64,000 nt of DNA from Diplosphaera chodatii. Taxonomy: Eukaryota > Chlorophyta > Trebouxiophyceae > Prasiolales > Stichococcaceae. Below, piece after piece: positions 11,589 through 23,291 of the stretch. The notes beneath the pieces are model-generated. The model saw only the letters and a program-made list of their open reading frames with translations, did not search any database and was not told the DNA's origin. The position numbers and the translations under genes were made by a program. The stretch is taken from positions 2,170,001 through 2,234,000 of the forward strand of contig JAALGY010000038.1 in the NCBI GenBank assembly GCA_032358165.1, read 5' to 3'. Every line of letters starts with the position of its first letter. Position 1 is the stretch's first letter.

Positions 11589-12565
11589 TCTCCAGGCCCT
11601 GCTGCCAAGAGTATGCTATCGACCTCTCCCAAGCAGGTGGGCAACTCCGAGAGGTTCCTGCTGCACCGCGCTGACCCTGAAGTGCTGACCCCTCCCCTCC
11701 CCAGCAGTGCTGATGTTCGCTGGGCAAAGCCAATCTCGATTACGGACTATTGACGCCTGCCAGCTTGACAGACGTACAGCATGAGATGAAAGTGCTGTTG
11801 CGTACCAAGCAAGCCAGCCTGCAGTTTGAGGCTGCGCTAGGACACACCGAGGTTTGCAACATCAAACTTCTTCCACTCGGACTTTCCTCAACACACTTCG
11901 AACACCCATGCGAATCATGCGTACAGCAGCAACCACTTACAAAGGGCTGACTCGTACCGTGTTCAGCGCGCACTGCAAGCGGGGTGGCCCGACGCATGCA
12001 TCTAAACCCTGTGCGGCCCCCTCACGACGCGCACGCATCAGCCCCCCTGTTTCGAGATTTTGCACCCCGGAGCCCGGACGGCTATATAGCCACAGCCTGT
12101 TTGCTACAGCGGCTGTGCGAGGGTCTGTGGCCATCTGCTGGGCAAGCACGACATCAGCGGTTGGCGCAGCGCACAGTTGCCACACGAGAGTGTGCATGCG
12201 TCATGCTTCAGGGCCCTCGACTCGAAATGAAAACCGCTCCTTAGTCAAGAGCGCAATACAGGTCTACCAGCCTGGCGTGAGCACCTGGCTGGCCCACTGC
12301 AGCTGAAAGTAGCCCTTGAGCGGCACTGATAGCACTGCGCAATGCGATTTGGCTGTGGCACGGCGCTGATTCAAGGCTACCGGCACGAAGCTGCGCTGGC
12401 CTCACCTGAGGCACAAGGCAAAGTCGGCTGGCCGCAGATCAGGCTGGCTGCCGAAAGCTGAGGCGGTGAGACATTTCCCAGCCGTGGACAAGGATCTAGA
12501 TCTTCAAGACTCGGCATCGCCGCCGAAGTCCCCCGACCACAGCCGCACAAAAGTGCACCCAAACC
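11589..12565. other. Intergenic region between divergent genes
   Basis: This is about 1 kb between the dioxygenase start (minus, 11588) and the F-box/kelch start (plus, 12566). Short open frames here on both strands have no codon bias or recognisable motifs. The only notable element is the palindromic TATA-like site at 12080-12091. Confidence 0.5.
12080..12091. promoter_or_regulatory. Palindromic TATA-like element
   Basis: GGCTATATAGCC is a perfect 12-base palindrome with a TATATA core. It sits close to midway between two divergent start codons (about 490 bases upstream of 11588 and 475 upstream of 12566). It could serve either direction if both genes have long 5' UTRs. A core-promoter role is inferred only. 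Confidence 0.35.
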
Positions 12566-15500
12566 ATGGGCAGCCGGCTGCCGATCGGCATCCTGGACCT
12601 GGGCGCCTCCGTCCAGCACCCGGTGAGTCGCAAGCCCGCAAGGACCTCCGTGTGCGTGTGGCGGTGTTGTCACCCTAGGTCACGGGGGTTGCCTGTGACG
12701 TTTTCGCACACAGCATACCATCGGACTGTACATCGACGCAAGCGGCGCGCAGCGCCGCAAACGACAAGGATCATTGGAATTGAATGAATCTCCGAGCCTG
12801 ATCTGCGCCGTTGGGCCGCAGATTCTGGAGGTGCTGGGCGCTGCGGACCTGTGCCGCCTGGGCGCGACATGCAAGCTGCTGCAACGCCGGTGCATGGGCG
12901 ACGCCACCCTGTGGTGAGCCACGCCTGTGCGTGCTGATTGTCAACCCCTGACACCTGCACACCGCGATGTGACGTTGCATAGTTACCACATGCCGCTCCA
13001 AACATCAGCGGCTGCGCGACGACCGTTCACCTTTGATCTGCAGGCGGGGTCACTGTGCGACCCTGCTGGGCCCCGAGACGGCGGCGCTGCACTCGGTTGC
13101 GGCGCCGCACCACGAGCGGCGCACCCCCTCGAGCGGCAGCCGCGCACACAGCAGCGGCAGCGGCGATGACAGCGGCCGCTCGGACAGCTGCGACAGCACC
13201 TTCAGCTTGGAGTCAGCCGACGAGGAGGCTGCTGAGTATTGGGCGGGCGTGTACCGTGCAGGCGTGCACATGGACGGTGCCTATTTCCTGGAGGGCGCCT
13301 CGGAGCGCTTTGCTGCCAGCGTCCCCGAGGTCCGTCCAGCAGGAACGCCTGATCAAGGACCATGCAGAATTGAGGCCCTGCTGGACATTCTTGCAGCTGA
13401 CGACCAGCCGGTTTGCATTCTGCTGGTCTACCAAGTACTGCGTATGCTGCATATGCTGAAACGTGGTCATCAAATCTGATGTGCACCCACAGGAGCTGGC
13501 CGACAAGCTGGCGCGGGCGGGGCACACGACGACGCCCGTCGGCAGCAAGCTGGTCATCGCCGGCGGCATCCTGCTGTCCCCCTCGCGCACAATGGACGCC
13601 ATGGTTGTGGATCCAGCGCGCCTGACCATCAGCAGGTGCCGTGCCAATGTGCCGGTGTGAACAGCCGTTCTTGTGCAGCACCAGCGCTCACGCCCCCCTG
13701 CATTCATTGCAGCTGCACACACTGGATGTCTATCTTTCAAGGGTGCGGCGGCTGCAGCGCTGACCTGCACATTCAACAGCTGAAAGTCTCTAGCCTGTCT
13801 CCACGCAGGCCCTGGGAGTTGGGCGAGGCCCCGGAGACGCGCTTCCGCCACACCGCCGTGGCCGCGCCGCTGCAGCCCGGCAGCCCGCTGCACGCCGCCG
13901 CCGCGACGCGGCTGGCCGACCTGGGCGTGGCCGCGGCGCCGGAGACCGGCACCCTGCTGCTGCTGTGGGGCGGGTACAACACCCTCAACGCGCAGTTCGG
14001 CGGCCCCGACATCCAGGTGCTCGCACGCTGCGGGGGACACTCCTTTAGGTCAGCGCCCAGGACAGGAGCACCTCGTGTACGCATGTGTCAGGTGGCTGTA
14101 TCCCGTCGGTGCTGATGTTGCTGTGGGTGCCTGCACCAGGGGCTCTGGGTGGCGGAAGGGGCTCGCACGGTGGCGTGGCTGCCGCTGACCAGCAGTGGGG
14201 AGGCGCCGTCGCGGCGGTTCCACCACACAGCTGACGCCTTTGCCGGTGCGCATTGCTTGACATCTTGTCATGCATGTTTCAGGCGCAGCTGTAGTCTGAT
14301 GAACTGCCCTGTGGCAAATCGCCTGGTCCACTTTCTTGCTTTCAGCCTGGGGCTAGTGAGGAAGTCGACCAGCTGATTGCATGTTGCAGGCGGCCGGAAG
14401 ATGATAGTGCTTGGTGGCGAGGGCCACGCATGCGACGACAGCACCGATGCAGGGTGTCCCGCGGTGTACGTGCTGGACATGCCCAGCCTGGTTTGGCAGC
14501 GGGTTCAGACGACGTCAGAGACGGCGGACGCCTGCCCGGGTGCCTGCGCGCTGCACCTCTGCACGGTGCGATGCAGAGGGACAAGTCCTGTGAAAACACA
14601 ATGTAGCCTGTACATGCAGGTGTGTGCAGCCAGGCTGTGGAGAACTGCTTCATGCTGCCCATCTACAGCCGATCCAGGGTTAGCAGGCTGCCACAGACTG
14701 TGGTTCCTTGTCCCTCACCATCTCCTCGTCTACTGCAGGTCCGCATGAGCCCAGGCACAGGACACGAGGAGCTGGTCGTCATCACTGGGCCTGACCAGGA
14801 AAACAGCAGGCCGCACGGCGGCATGCTGCCCCGCGCGCTCGACCTGAGCACCTTTTCCTGGCGGCACGGCGCCTTCCGGGATCCTGCAGCGCATGTCGTC
14901 ATTCCAGCAGCACGGCAGCGGCCCGGCAAGGTCAAGCTTGCTGGGCAGTGGCTGCTGGTCGGCGCAGGCACACCCCTGCCGGTGAGCCGCGTGTGCCGCC
15001 TACACACACGGCGAGTTGCCATTGGCAGTTGGGGGCTTTGCTGCTGCTGTTGGCTCCTGTCCTGCAGGTTTTGCACAGCGTCAGCAGGAGCCAGCTTTAG
15101 GCTGTAAGGAGTGCATGGCCATTAGGCTTGCACCAGACATGTGTTGCTTCCCGACTGTATCTTTCTGGCTGCAGTTTGGCACCAGCGGCTGCCTCACAGA
15201 CATCCACCGCCTGCACCTGCCGACGCTGACCTGGCGAGGGCCGCTGCGACTGCATGCGGCTTCCGCTTCTGTGCAGTGCAACGCGGGCTTCTCTGCTGAT
15301 GGCCTCGTGAGTCGCAGGAAACGCCGTGCAACTTGTGCTGTCGGTGTTGTTGCAGGCGGAAGGATAGCACTGCGTCCGCCGCAGCAGGATCTCGCAGCGA
15401 CAGCTGCGCACAGTTCCAGAACCAGCGCCATGTTGTCAAGTATGCACTTGCCGACAGTCTGCCACACCCGCTGTGCAGGTCATGTTCGGGGGAATCACCA

Positions 15501-18378
15501 TCTCGAGGGCTGGCATCAGCCCCGTGGCTCGCCATGATGCGATGCTGCTTGGCCGCCCCGCCCAGCTCAGCCAGCAGCTGCCCTCGCGGCCAGTCACGCC
15601 AGTGCCTGCGCAGTCAGCGCGGCCGACAACAGCTGACACTGCAGGTGCAGTCTCATGTCACCTCAGTTCCAGAGCAACAGCTGTGCCCAATGTGGCCTTG
15701 GGCTGTCGTGCTTCCGATGCACCACCAGTAGCAGTGCACAGGACCGTGTGCTCCTGCTGCCTGCACGTGGCAAGTTGCTTTGGCATAGCCCCCGGCGATG
15801 TGGTGAGCCGCACGCATTCTGGCCCATGCAGGTCAGCACGATGTGCAGCTGTCCCCAACTGCGGCAGTGGGACTGCAGCAGGTGCTGCAGCAGGTGCTCG
15901 CTGCCTGCGGCAGCCGGTCAGGGAGCCCAAGCGCCACCTGCTCTCACTGCGGTGCGCCTCAAGCGGCTGCACCATGCGATGCCGCTCCCAGCTGAGGATC
16001 GCTGCCTGTTCCTGGTGGTAGCTGCCCATTGACATCGACAAGGCCGACTCCTGATGCTGTCTCACATGCCTGCACGCATCTGCAGGCCAAGCAGCAAAGA
16101 CCCGGCCGCCAGCACAGCTGGTTGTTGCCGGGGTGCTGGCCACATATGCCGCCCAGCTGAAGGCAGCCGACGACTTCACGCCAGCCTGGCCGCAGGCCTT
16201 CCCTGAGCACCTGCGCAATGGCTCCGGCAGCGTGTCTGCATCAAAGGTAGGATTGCTGGGCGTAGTATTTGGTCTTGCGCTGCCTTGCAGGAAAACAGCA
16301 CACAGCACGATATGCTGACTAAAGGGGTTGGCACATGCTGAGTGGAGTGCAGCTATCGTCTTGTGCTGTACCATCACTTGAAATTGTTCCCGTCCACTTT
16401 CAGGTGCCGGAGCTGGCGACGCCTGCAACAGACGAGGCGGCAGCGCTGAGCCTGGCCTGGTTCCGAGGCGTGCGGGCAGTCGATGACAACCTTGTGGATG
16501 CGCCCGACATGGCGCTCACGGAAGCGGAGCCGAGCCGCATGAAAGCCGCCGGGCGCTGTGGGAACACGGCGGCTGCAGACGCCAGCAGCTCGGCTGGAGC
16601 AACAGCCACAGCCACTGCCAGCACTGCAGCAGCTGTCTCAGCAGAGGAGATGCACACTGCTGCAGCCACATCCGCACCTGGCGGATCGTCAGCTGATACG
16701 ATGCAGTCGCCATCGGCACCGCAGACACCGTTGGGCCTGCCTTCTCTGCCGCCGCGGCAGCCGCGCAGCTCCGCCCAGGCCCTCAGCGCTGCTGCCCCCG
16801 CAGACTCCCTTTCCGAGGAAACAGCAGCCTGTGAAACGGCATCCCAAGCAGAAGAACCCTCTCTGGATGACACTTCTGCCAATGCTGCCGAGCCGCAGGC
16901 AAGCGTCTGCCAGGTGCAGCCAGCTGCACAGCTGCAGACGGACCCATCACTGACGGCGCCAGGCTCACAGCTGCAGCTCTTGCAGCCACCACCGCCGCTC
17001 ACCACTGTGCAGCAGCTGGGCAGGCGGCTGCAGCAGCTCTCGGTGGTACCGCCGCCGCCGCCGCCGCCTGCTGCAGGGGCCGCTGTGCACGCCATGGGCC
17101 CGGGGTTGATACCACCGCCGGCGCCCCCCACAGCGCCATACCCCGGCCAGCAGCCCGGCACGCCCGCGCCTGCGCCTCCGCACGGCTACTCGCACCCGAT
17201 GCTGCACAGCTTCCCGCTGCCGCCGCCGCCGCCGCCCGGCCACCTGCCGCCGACCACACCAGAGGCATACCATCGCATGGTCGCCTTGCAGGTGTGGCTC
17301 CACCCTGAAGCCAGCCCACTGAAAGAACATGAAGTACTGAGTTGCAGGATGTCATCAGGCCTGTGCAGCTGGCAGAGGCTGCAGCACGTGGAACCAGGGG
17401 CATGCAGGGTGTCAGGCTGACAGATGCTGCCCGATCCTCAGGCGAGCCTTGCGCGGTGGCAGCACCCGGGGGCATCCAGCTGGAGGCCCGAGGCGGCCGC
17501 AGACTGGACGCGGTCAGCACCCGCCGCTGGCGCTGCCCCCGGGTGAGCCCCAAGCACTGCAGATGTCTGTTGCAGCTGCAGCGCATGATACGCATGCCTG
17601 CATGCTGGAGGATGGTGCTTCGGCGACGAAAACTGTCTATGGGCAGGTCACTCTACGCCATACCTTGTCGATCACTCGCAGGTATCAGCACGGGCAGGTG
17701 CCGGCCTCGCCGCACAGGTACCAGCCGGTGCCGCCGCCGCCGCCGCAGCACGCCGCCGCTGCCCGCCCGCCACAGGGTGGCCGCCAGCAGCCGTCTGGCA
17801 GCTGGGCCGCCTGGGCGCAGCACTGGCAGCAGGCCGGGAGGCCCAGCGGCATGCCGGCAGCGCTGCCGCCGGTCCCCCCGCAGCAGCGGCGGCAGCCCTT
17901 CTGGCAGGGGGCAGCCCCCGCGCCGCCCCCGCCGCCGCTGCAGCACCAGCCGCCAGCGCACAGCGGCAGCCCTGCAGCAGCGTGGAGCGTGGGACCGCAG
18001 GTGGCCAAGGGCCCACCGCCGCCGCCGCCGCCGCCGTTCCCGCCGCCTGCGCACGCTCGCACACAGAATCCCCCGGTGCTGCCGCACCATGCATATGGTC
18101 CGCCCGCCTTCCCAGCGGGCGCGTATGGCCATGCAGCTGCAGGCTTCAGTGTTGACGGCGGGATGCTCCAGCAGCTGCCCGGCCGCTCTGCCCAGCCCCG
18201 GCGGTCTCGCGGTGGCCAGCGCCGCCGCAAGGCGGCTGCTGCTGCAGCGGCTGCTGCGGCTTTGGGGACAGCGGCGGCGACTGGGCAGCCGGACGCGGCA
18301 GTGGTAATGGATGCAAGCGGTGCCCCGGATGGCCAGTTGCAGCCCGAGGCAGCTAATGAGACCGAGGCGCTGTTGTAG
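12566..18378 (+). CDS. F-box/kelch-repeat protein with long proline-rich tail
   Basis: Likely substrate receptor of an SCF ubiquitin ligase. Exon 1 (MGSRLPIGILDLGASVQHP) splices to an F-box: ILEVLGAADLCRLGATCKLL, RRCMGDATLW. An acidic Ser-rich insert follows (SGSGDDSGRSDSCDSTFSLE). At least five kelch-like blades come next, with GG/GA turns: GSKLVIAGGILLS, GTLLLLWGGYNTLNAQFGG, GGRKMIVLGGEGHACDD, GQWLLVGAGTPLP, and GLVMFGGITIS near 15480. From about 16080 the protein becomes low-complexity. Ala/Ser/Thr stretches lead to poly-Pro blocks (17051-17068, 17221-17235, 18019-18036), then a Gln/Pro segment and a basic/Ala end (RRSRGGQRRRKAAAAAAAAA). The stop is TAG at 18376. Exons between 15600 and 16080 are poorly resolved, so the tail could be a separate downstream gene. 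I favour one gene because no convincing stop plus new start separates them. Confidence 0.72.
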
Positions 18379-18824
18379 GAGATGACGGACGACACACTAT
18401 CCTTTTTCACTGCAGTCTGTTGACATGGTCGAGAGGATGACTGAGATGGAGCACAATCTGAGAACCTGCAACTGTCTTTCTTGAAGTTTTGTTCAAACCT
18501 GTCGGCACTAGACCTCTCTGCCTGCTTGCGTCCATTATTGACCAATGGTCCTGACAGTGCTGAAGTGTGCAAGCTGTACAACGGCACATGTGCTTCCGTT
18601 CCAAAGGCCTCCTTGTCTAAGCTACATCCTCAACGGTTCAGCTTCCTTCGTCTTCCACAACTTCAGACATAAATCAGGCGACGGCCATTAACATGATGCG
18701 AGTGCACAGCGTCACCACAGATGGGGTCCCCACAGCCTATGCAGTCTGTAGTTTATTTGTTGACCCAGCAATTAGGTCACCACACTGTCATATGCAGCGG
18801 TGCCACGGTTGCCGTCGCAGCGCA
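18379..18824. other. Intergenic region between convergent genes
   Basis: This region holds the 3' ends of two convergent genes. No gene, RNA or repeat is recognised here. Confidence 0.5.
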
Positions 18825-21800
18825 TCATGTGCCCTTGGTGGGAGCGGTGGCGATGCAGTTGCGGGTGTCCACCGCCACGAACAGCGTGTCCTGGCACGCC
18901 GCTTGCGTCTTGCCCTTGCTCGCTGGCGCCAGCGAGAGGTACGCCACACCTGCACATGCACACATGCTGGTGGATTCGTGATGCCCCTGCTACAGTCTGA
19001 GGTTGATGGTCGCATGGCAACCCCAGGCTTTCACACGAAACAAAGCGCGGGGCAGCCTGCTGCCCTACCTGTGCCGTCCGCGCGCACGGTGCGTGGGAAA
19101 AACGTCTGATTCTGCAGCAGCCCCAGCGGCAGCATCCCACACCTGCGAAGCAGGGACATGCATCTATCACCATGGGCACACCGACAGCGCCAGCAGCTGG
19201 ACAGTGCATGCAGCACGGCCCGCAATTCATTATGTGCTCTGCGTGGCTGACTCGCTTGCACGTGCTTGCAAGTGCGTCGCAGCGCACCGGTGCGAGCTGA
19301 ACATGGCTTCCCCAGGCACGTTCACGCCGGGCGCCAGCCCCGTCGCCGCATTGCCGTTGAAGGTCTTGAAGATGGCTATCACAGCCGCCGGCGCGGCGCC
19401 GGTGATCGACAGCGCGACGCCCCACTCATCGCTGCACCCGGCCAGCCGCAGCGCGAGCGTGTTCTGCTGCGCCGCCTGCATTCAGAAATACATAGTACTC
19501 TAGTGCAAGTTGAGCAGTCAAGCTGTATCGCTTCCCGCAAGTTGTGCGTGAACACTGCCAGCTGCCTTGTCGCTGCACCTCGCCATCTGACGAAGGCAGC
19601 AACTGGGGCCATGCGTGACAAGCGCTGAACGCGCTGGCGGCTGCTGTCTGCATGGCCTCTGCCACGCCTCTATCCCTGAGCGTGCGCAGGGAACCCCAGC
19701 TGGCGCCAGGCAGCACGTGCAAGCAGCGGCAAGGCAGCATGCAGACGCACCGCATTGGCTTCGCTCAACACGCGGCACGCAGCCTCGCACGCCGCCCGCG
19801 TCTCAAAGCGGTTCCCGTTGCCCTGGCAGCCGCCGTACGTGAAGTTCCTGCACTCCAGAGCGCTGGCGTCCCAGTACCTGCCACGACACACAACCCGCCA
19901 CAGGTTACTTCACTTCTGCAGATGCCCCCTGACTGTCTCGCACGAGTCAGATCTTGCGGTTCAGCCTGTCCTCCGGGCGCCTCCTGGCTCATGATGATTG
20001 CCACACGCGTGCAGCTGACATGCAAGACCTTGGGGCACTCAGCAGGAAGCAGCAAATGTTTGCAGACCATCTGCATGACTGTCAGTACAGACAAGCAGTC
20101 AGGACACGAGCAGGAAGTCCAGAACATGCAGTAAAGATTCGATTTGGCCGCACCAGCGGGGCAGCAGCGCCAGGCAGGAGCCGGCGTCTGCCGGCTGCAG
20201 GCACACGGGGCTGACCGCGGGCTGCGGCAGGCCGTTGCCCCCCTGCAGGCTGTTGCCTGCACCCGGCAGGCAGCGCAGAACATCACGTATGCGCAGGTGT
20301 CATCCGCTGCACCTCTGCGCATGTGCAGGCCCGGCGGGCCCTGGGAGCCAAGCCCTCCGACTTTGCTGCGGTGGTTGGAGGACACCGACCGACCCTTACA
20401 GCTCAGCCGGCTGTTGCCTCAGCCACAGCAGCGATCGTGTTGACACGCCTCGCACCGTCGTTGGCGGCGCCGATGGAGGAGGCCGGCAGCTGGCAGGCGC
20501 CGGCGGATGCCACCGCCACCCCGGCGCACCCGGCCAGGCACTCGTTGGGGTACGTGTTGGTGTCGTTGCCGCACACCGGGGCGTACTCCGCTGTGCAGAA
20601 GCAGGAGCCTGCAGCACAGCAGCCCTCGTCACTCGCACTCAAATGGACCGACAGCAGACTGGGTCGCAGGTGCCTTGTTGGTTTGGCTGGTCTGCCGGGT
20701 ACTAGGGTGTGAGATTGAACAGGTGCAGACCTTGGTCCTGACATGTTGACGCGGAGGCTGCACACACGGCCGCTGGGGACACTGCAAATGTGCACCTGGG
20801 CCGGGGGGCGGAGGCGCGCCCGCTGCCGACGGGGGCGTCACCACTGGCGGCGGCCCCGCTGGAGGTGTGTCCTGCCCTGAAGCGATGGCGCCCGGATCAC
20901 CGCTCAGCAGGCTGCCCGCCGGGCCGCCGCCGCCGCCGCTGCACGCGCCGTCCGTGGCGTCCGTCACCCCCTGGCAGCCCGCCTCGCAGGCGTTGGGGAA
21001 CTGCCGCTGCGTGGCCGCCTGGCACACCGGCCGGAGCTCCCGGGTGCAGCTGCACGCCGCCGCCGTGGCTGCGCAGCCGTTCAACACATCATACCACGCA
21101 GCTCACAGCCTGCTGCAGGCGCAGCGGCAGCTGCAGTCATGCATGTCGTGCTCAAGTATGCAACGCGGTGCCTGTCAGATGTGGGGGCATTGCAGCAGGA
21201 CGAAGCAGCAGGAAGCGCACGGGGCAGCGCTCCCGGCGGGTCGGCGCAGGACCCATCGTTGACGACTGGCGCCTGGGAACACTCCGCCTGCGCGAGCGCC
21301 GAGCTGCTCAGACTCACGTCAGAGAGTGCTGTTGAGTCGTCACACACCCGTCACACGTCCTTGGACCATGCCGCATCCCAAGACTGGTGCGCGCAGGAGG
21401 CAGCCAGTCGGGCACCTGACAAGCATTCTCGAAGGTGATATTCATCTTCGTCGCCGGATCTGTGGCGCAGACGGGCGCAAAGATCTTGGTGCAGATGCAG
21501 TCGCCTGGGGGAGGCACGCCGCTCTGCAGCAGCCGCCGGCCTGCACATAGCGATTTGGACGTCAGCACTGGCAGCAGTCGCGCCAGCTGCCCACCATCTC
21601 CCAGCTGTTCATGTCCGTAAGCCCTGGCACAGGCCCCCTCCTGCAGCAACACACCATGCTTGCACTCGTGTCCCAAGGCATTGAGAGACTCCTACCTGCG
21701 CTGGGAGCGCTGGCGGGGCAGGCCCCCTGGGTGAACTCCGTCACATTGGCGCAGCGCGCGCGGCACTCGTTCTCGTACTGCGTGCCGTTTTCGCACACCG

Positions 21801-23291
21801 GGGCAAAGCTCTCTATGCAGGCGCAGCCGCCGCCGGGCACTGCAGGGCTGGGCGCTGCGGGGCTGGACGGCGCCTGCAGCTCGCGGCCTGGTGCATCTGC
21901 AGCACACCAACGCCAACCCTTACCAGCAAGTCTTTGCGCCAAGATGGCTGATGTTGGTGTTGTGACTAGGTGCCAGCTTCCTGCTGGGCCGCAGCGGCCA
22001 AGTTTTGGGAACCAGAGGCGCTGGGCTGCAACAGAAGTAGCCTCAGATGTCTGCGGGTTGCAAGGCACAACACAGCGGGCGGACAGCACGCGTGGCAGCA
22101 CAGCGGAGGGACGCATCGCACCCGTGACAGCAGCGCCTGCCGCGGCTGGCAGCGCGCCGCCACACGTGCCGTTCTTTGCGACTGCCAGCCCCTCGCACTC
22201 GGCCTGGCACCTGCAGGGTTGCACCTGGAGTCAGCACCACACCCCGCAGCAGCGGTACTCCCAGCTGTCCAGGCCTGAAGGGAACGGTTTGTACTGTGTT
22301 CCAATATCATGGGGCAGCGAGGGTGTCGTGGCCTCACTGGTTGGCGAAGTCTCGGCCGTTGGTAGTGCAGACCGGCGCGAAGATGAGGGGGCAGATGCAG
22401 TCCGGGCCCAGCGGCGGCGCGGGCGGCGGCGCGCCCTGCAGTTCACATTGTCGCGCGCTTGTCAGACCCTTCAGCCCTGCCTGCACTGGGACCTCTGGCT
22501 GAGCTGTGATGCGGGGCCACACAGAGGCTTCGGACCAGGATATCTGTGCCCGCAATGCAAGCGGCTGCTCGTGCAGTGCTCAGGCCCTCGGGTGCCGCTG
22601 ACCTGGGGGGTTTCCGGCGGGGGGAAAGTCTCCGCGGGTGCTGGCGGCGTCTCCACCGGGGCCGGCGGCGACTCCGCCGGCGAGGGCACGGGCGCGGTGC
22701 CGGTGCAGTTGCCGGTGCACTGCTCCAGGCTGTCGAAGCGGTTGCCGTTGCCCTGGCAGCCGCCGTACGCGAACAGCTGGCACTGCAGCGCCGACGGCGA
22801 GAAGAACCTGCGCATCACCATGCATTGCGTTGTTGCATCGTCGCTCTCGTCGCTAGTTATTCGCCATGCTGCCACTTGCACAACATCCCCTCCTGCATCG
22901 GCCGCGGTGTCGGTCCGGTGCTGGCTCACCACTTCGGCATGGCGGCGTTGCATGGCCCGGGATCGGGGAACAGCCCGCAGTGCGGCCGCAGCAGATCCAG
23001 TGCCCCGCTCATCTCCTCCTCAAACTCGAAGAACGAGTCTGCCGCAGGGGAACCACCGGCAGATCAGGGTGGCTGCACATCAGATAGCAGGTCAGGCAGC
23101 AGGTTGCTACGCCCAACACTGATCTCGCCTCCGCTGCTGGCATCTTGTTGGAGCACCCGCGAGTGCGCCGCATGCTGCTGCGCCGGCAGCCAGCCGCTAT
23201 CTGCTGCCACCACGCGCAGTGCACACCCCGCCAGGCAGCACAGGGTGGCGAGTGCCATAGCGCTGATGCAGCTGCCATCGGGCGGCCTCAT
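18825..23291 (-). CDS. Secreted multidomain protease inhibitor: two Kunitz (BPTI) and five Kazal domains
   Basis: Probable extracellular serine-protease inhibitor. The start at 23291 (or an internal ATG at 23258) gives a signal peptide (ISAMALATLCCLAGCALRVV). Kunitz 1 (about 22980-22720) begins CGLFPDPGPC. Its Cys spacing is 8-15-7-12-3, exactly BPTI, with the core YGGCQGNGNRFDSLEQC. A Pro/Glu linker follows. Five Kazal domains come next, identified by CICPLIFAPVC (22465), CACIESFAPVCENGTQYENE (21830), CICTKIFAPVCATD (21510), CSCTRELRPVC (21070) and CFCTAEYAPVCGNDTNTYPN (20605). Kunitz 2 begins CLQPADAGSC (20195) and continues YWDASALEC...YGGCQGNGNRFE (19880), again with perfect spacing. A roughly 100-residue C-terminal module is unrecognised and ends TRNCIATAPTKGT, TGA at 18825. 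The residues after the second Cys (the usual P1) are Asn in Kunitz 1 and Leu in Kunitz 2, so a trypsin target is not expected. Some exon joins are approximate. Confidence 0.87.

Noticed and set aside
18825..23291. Bacterial or animal contamination as source of the Kunitz/Kazal gene
   Set aside because: It has the same intron style, TGCAG acceptors and G/C-ending codons as its neighbours and sits between typical algal genes.
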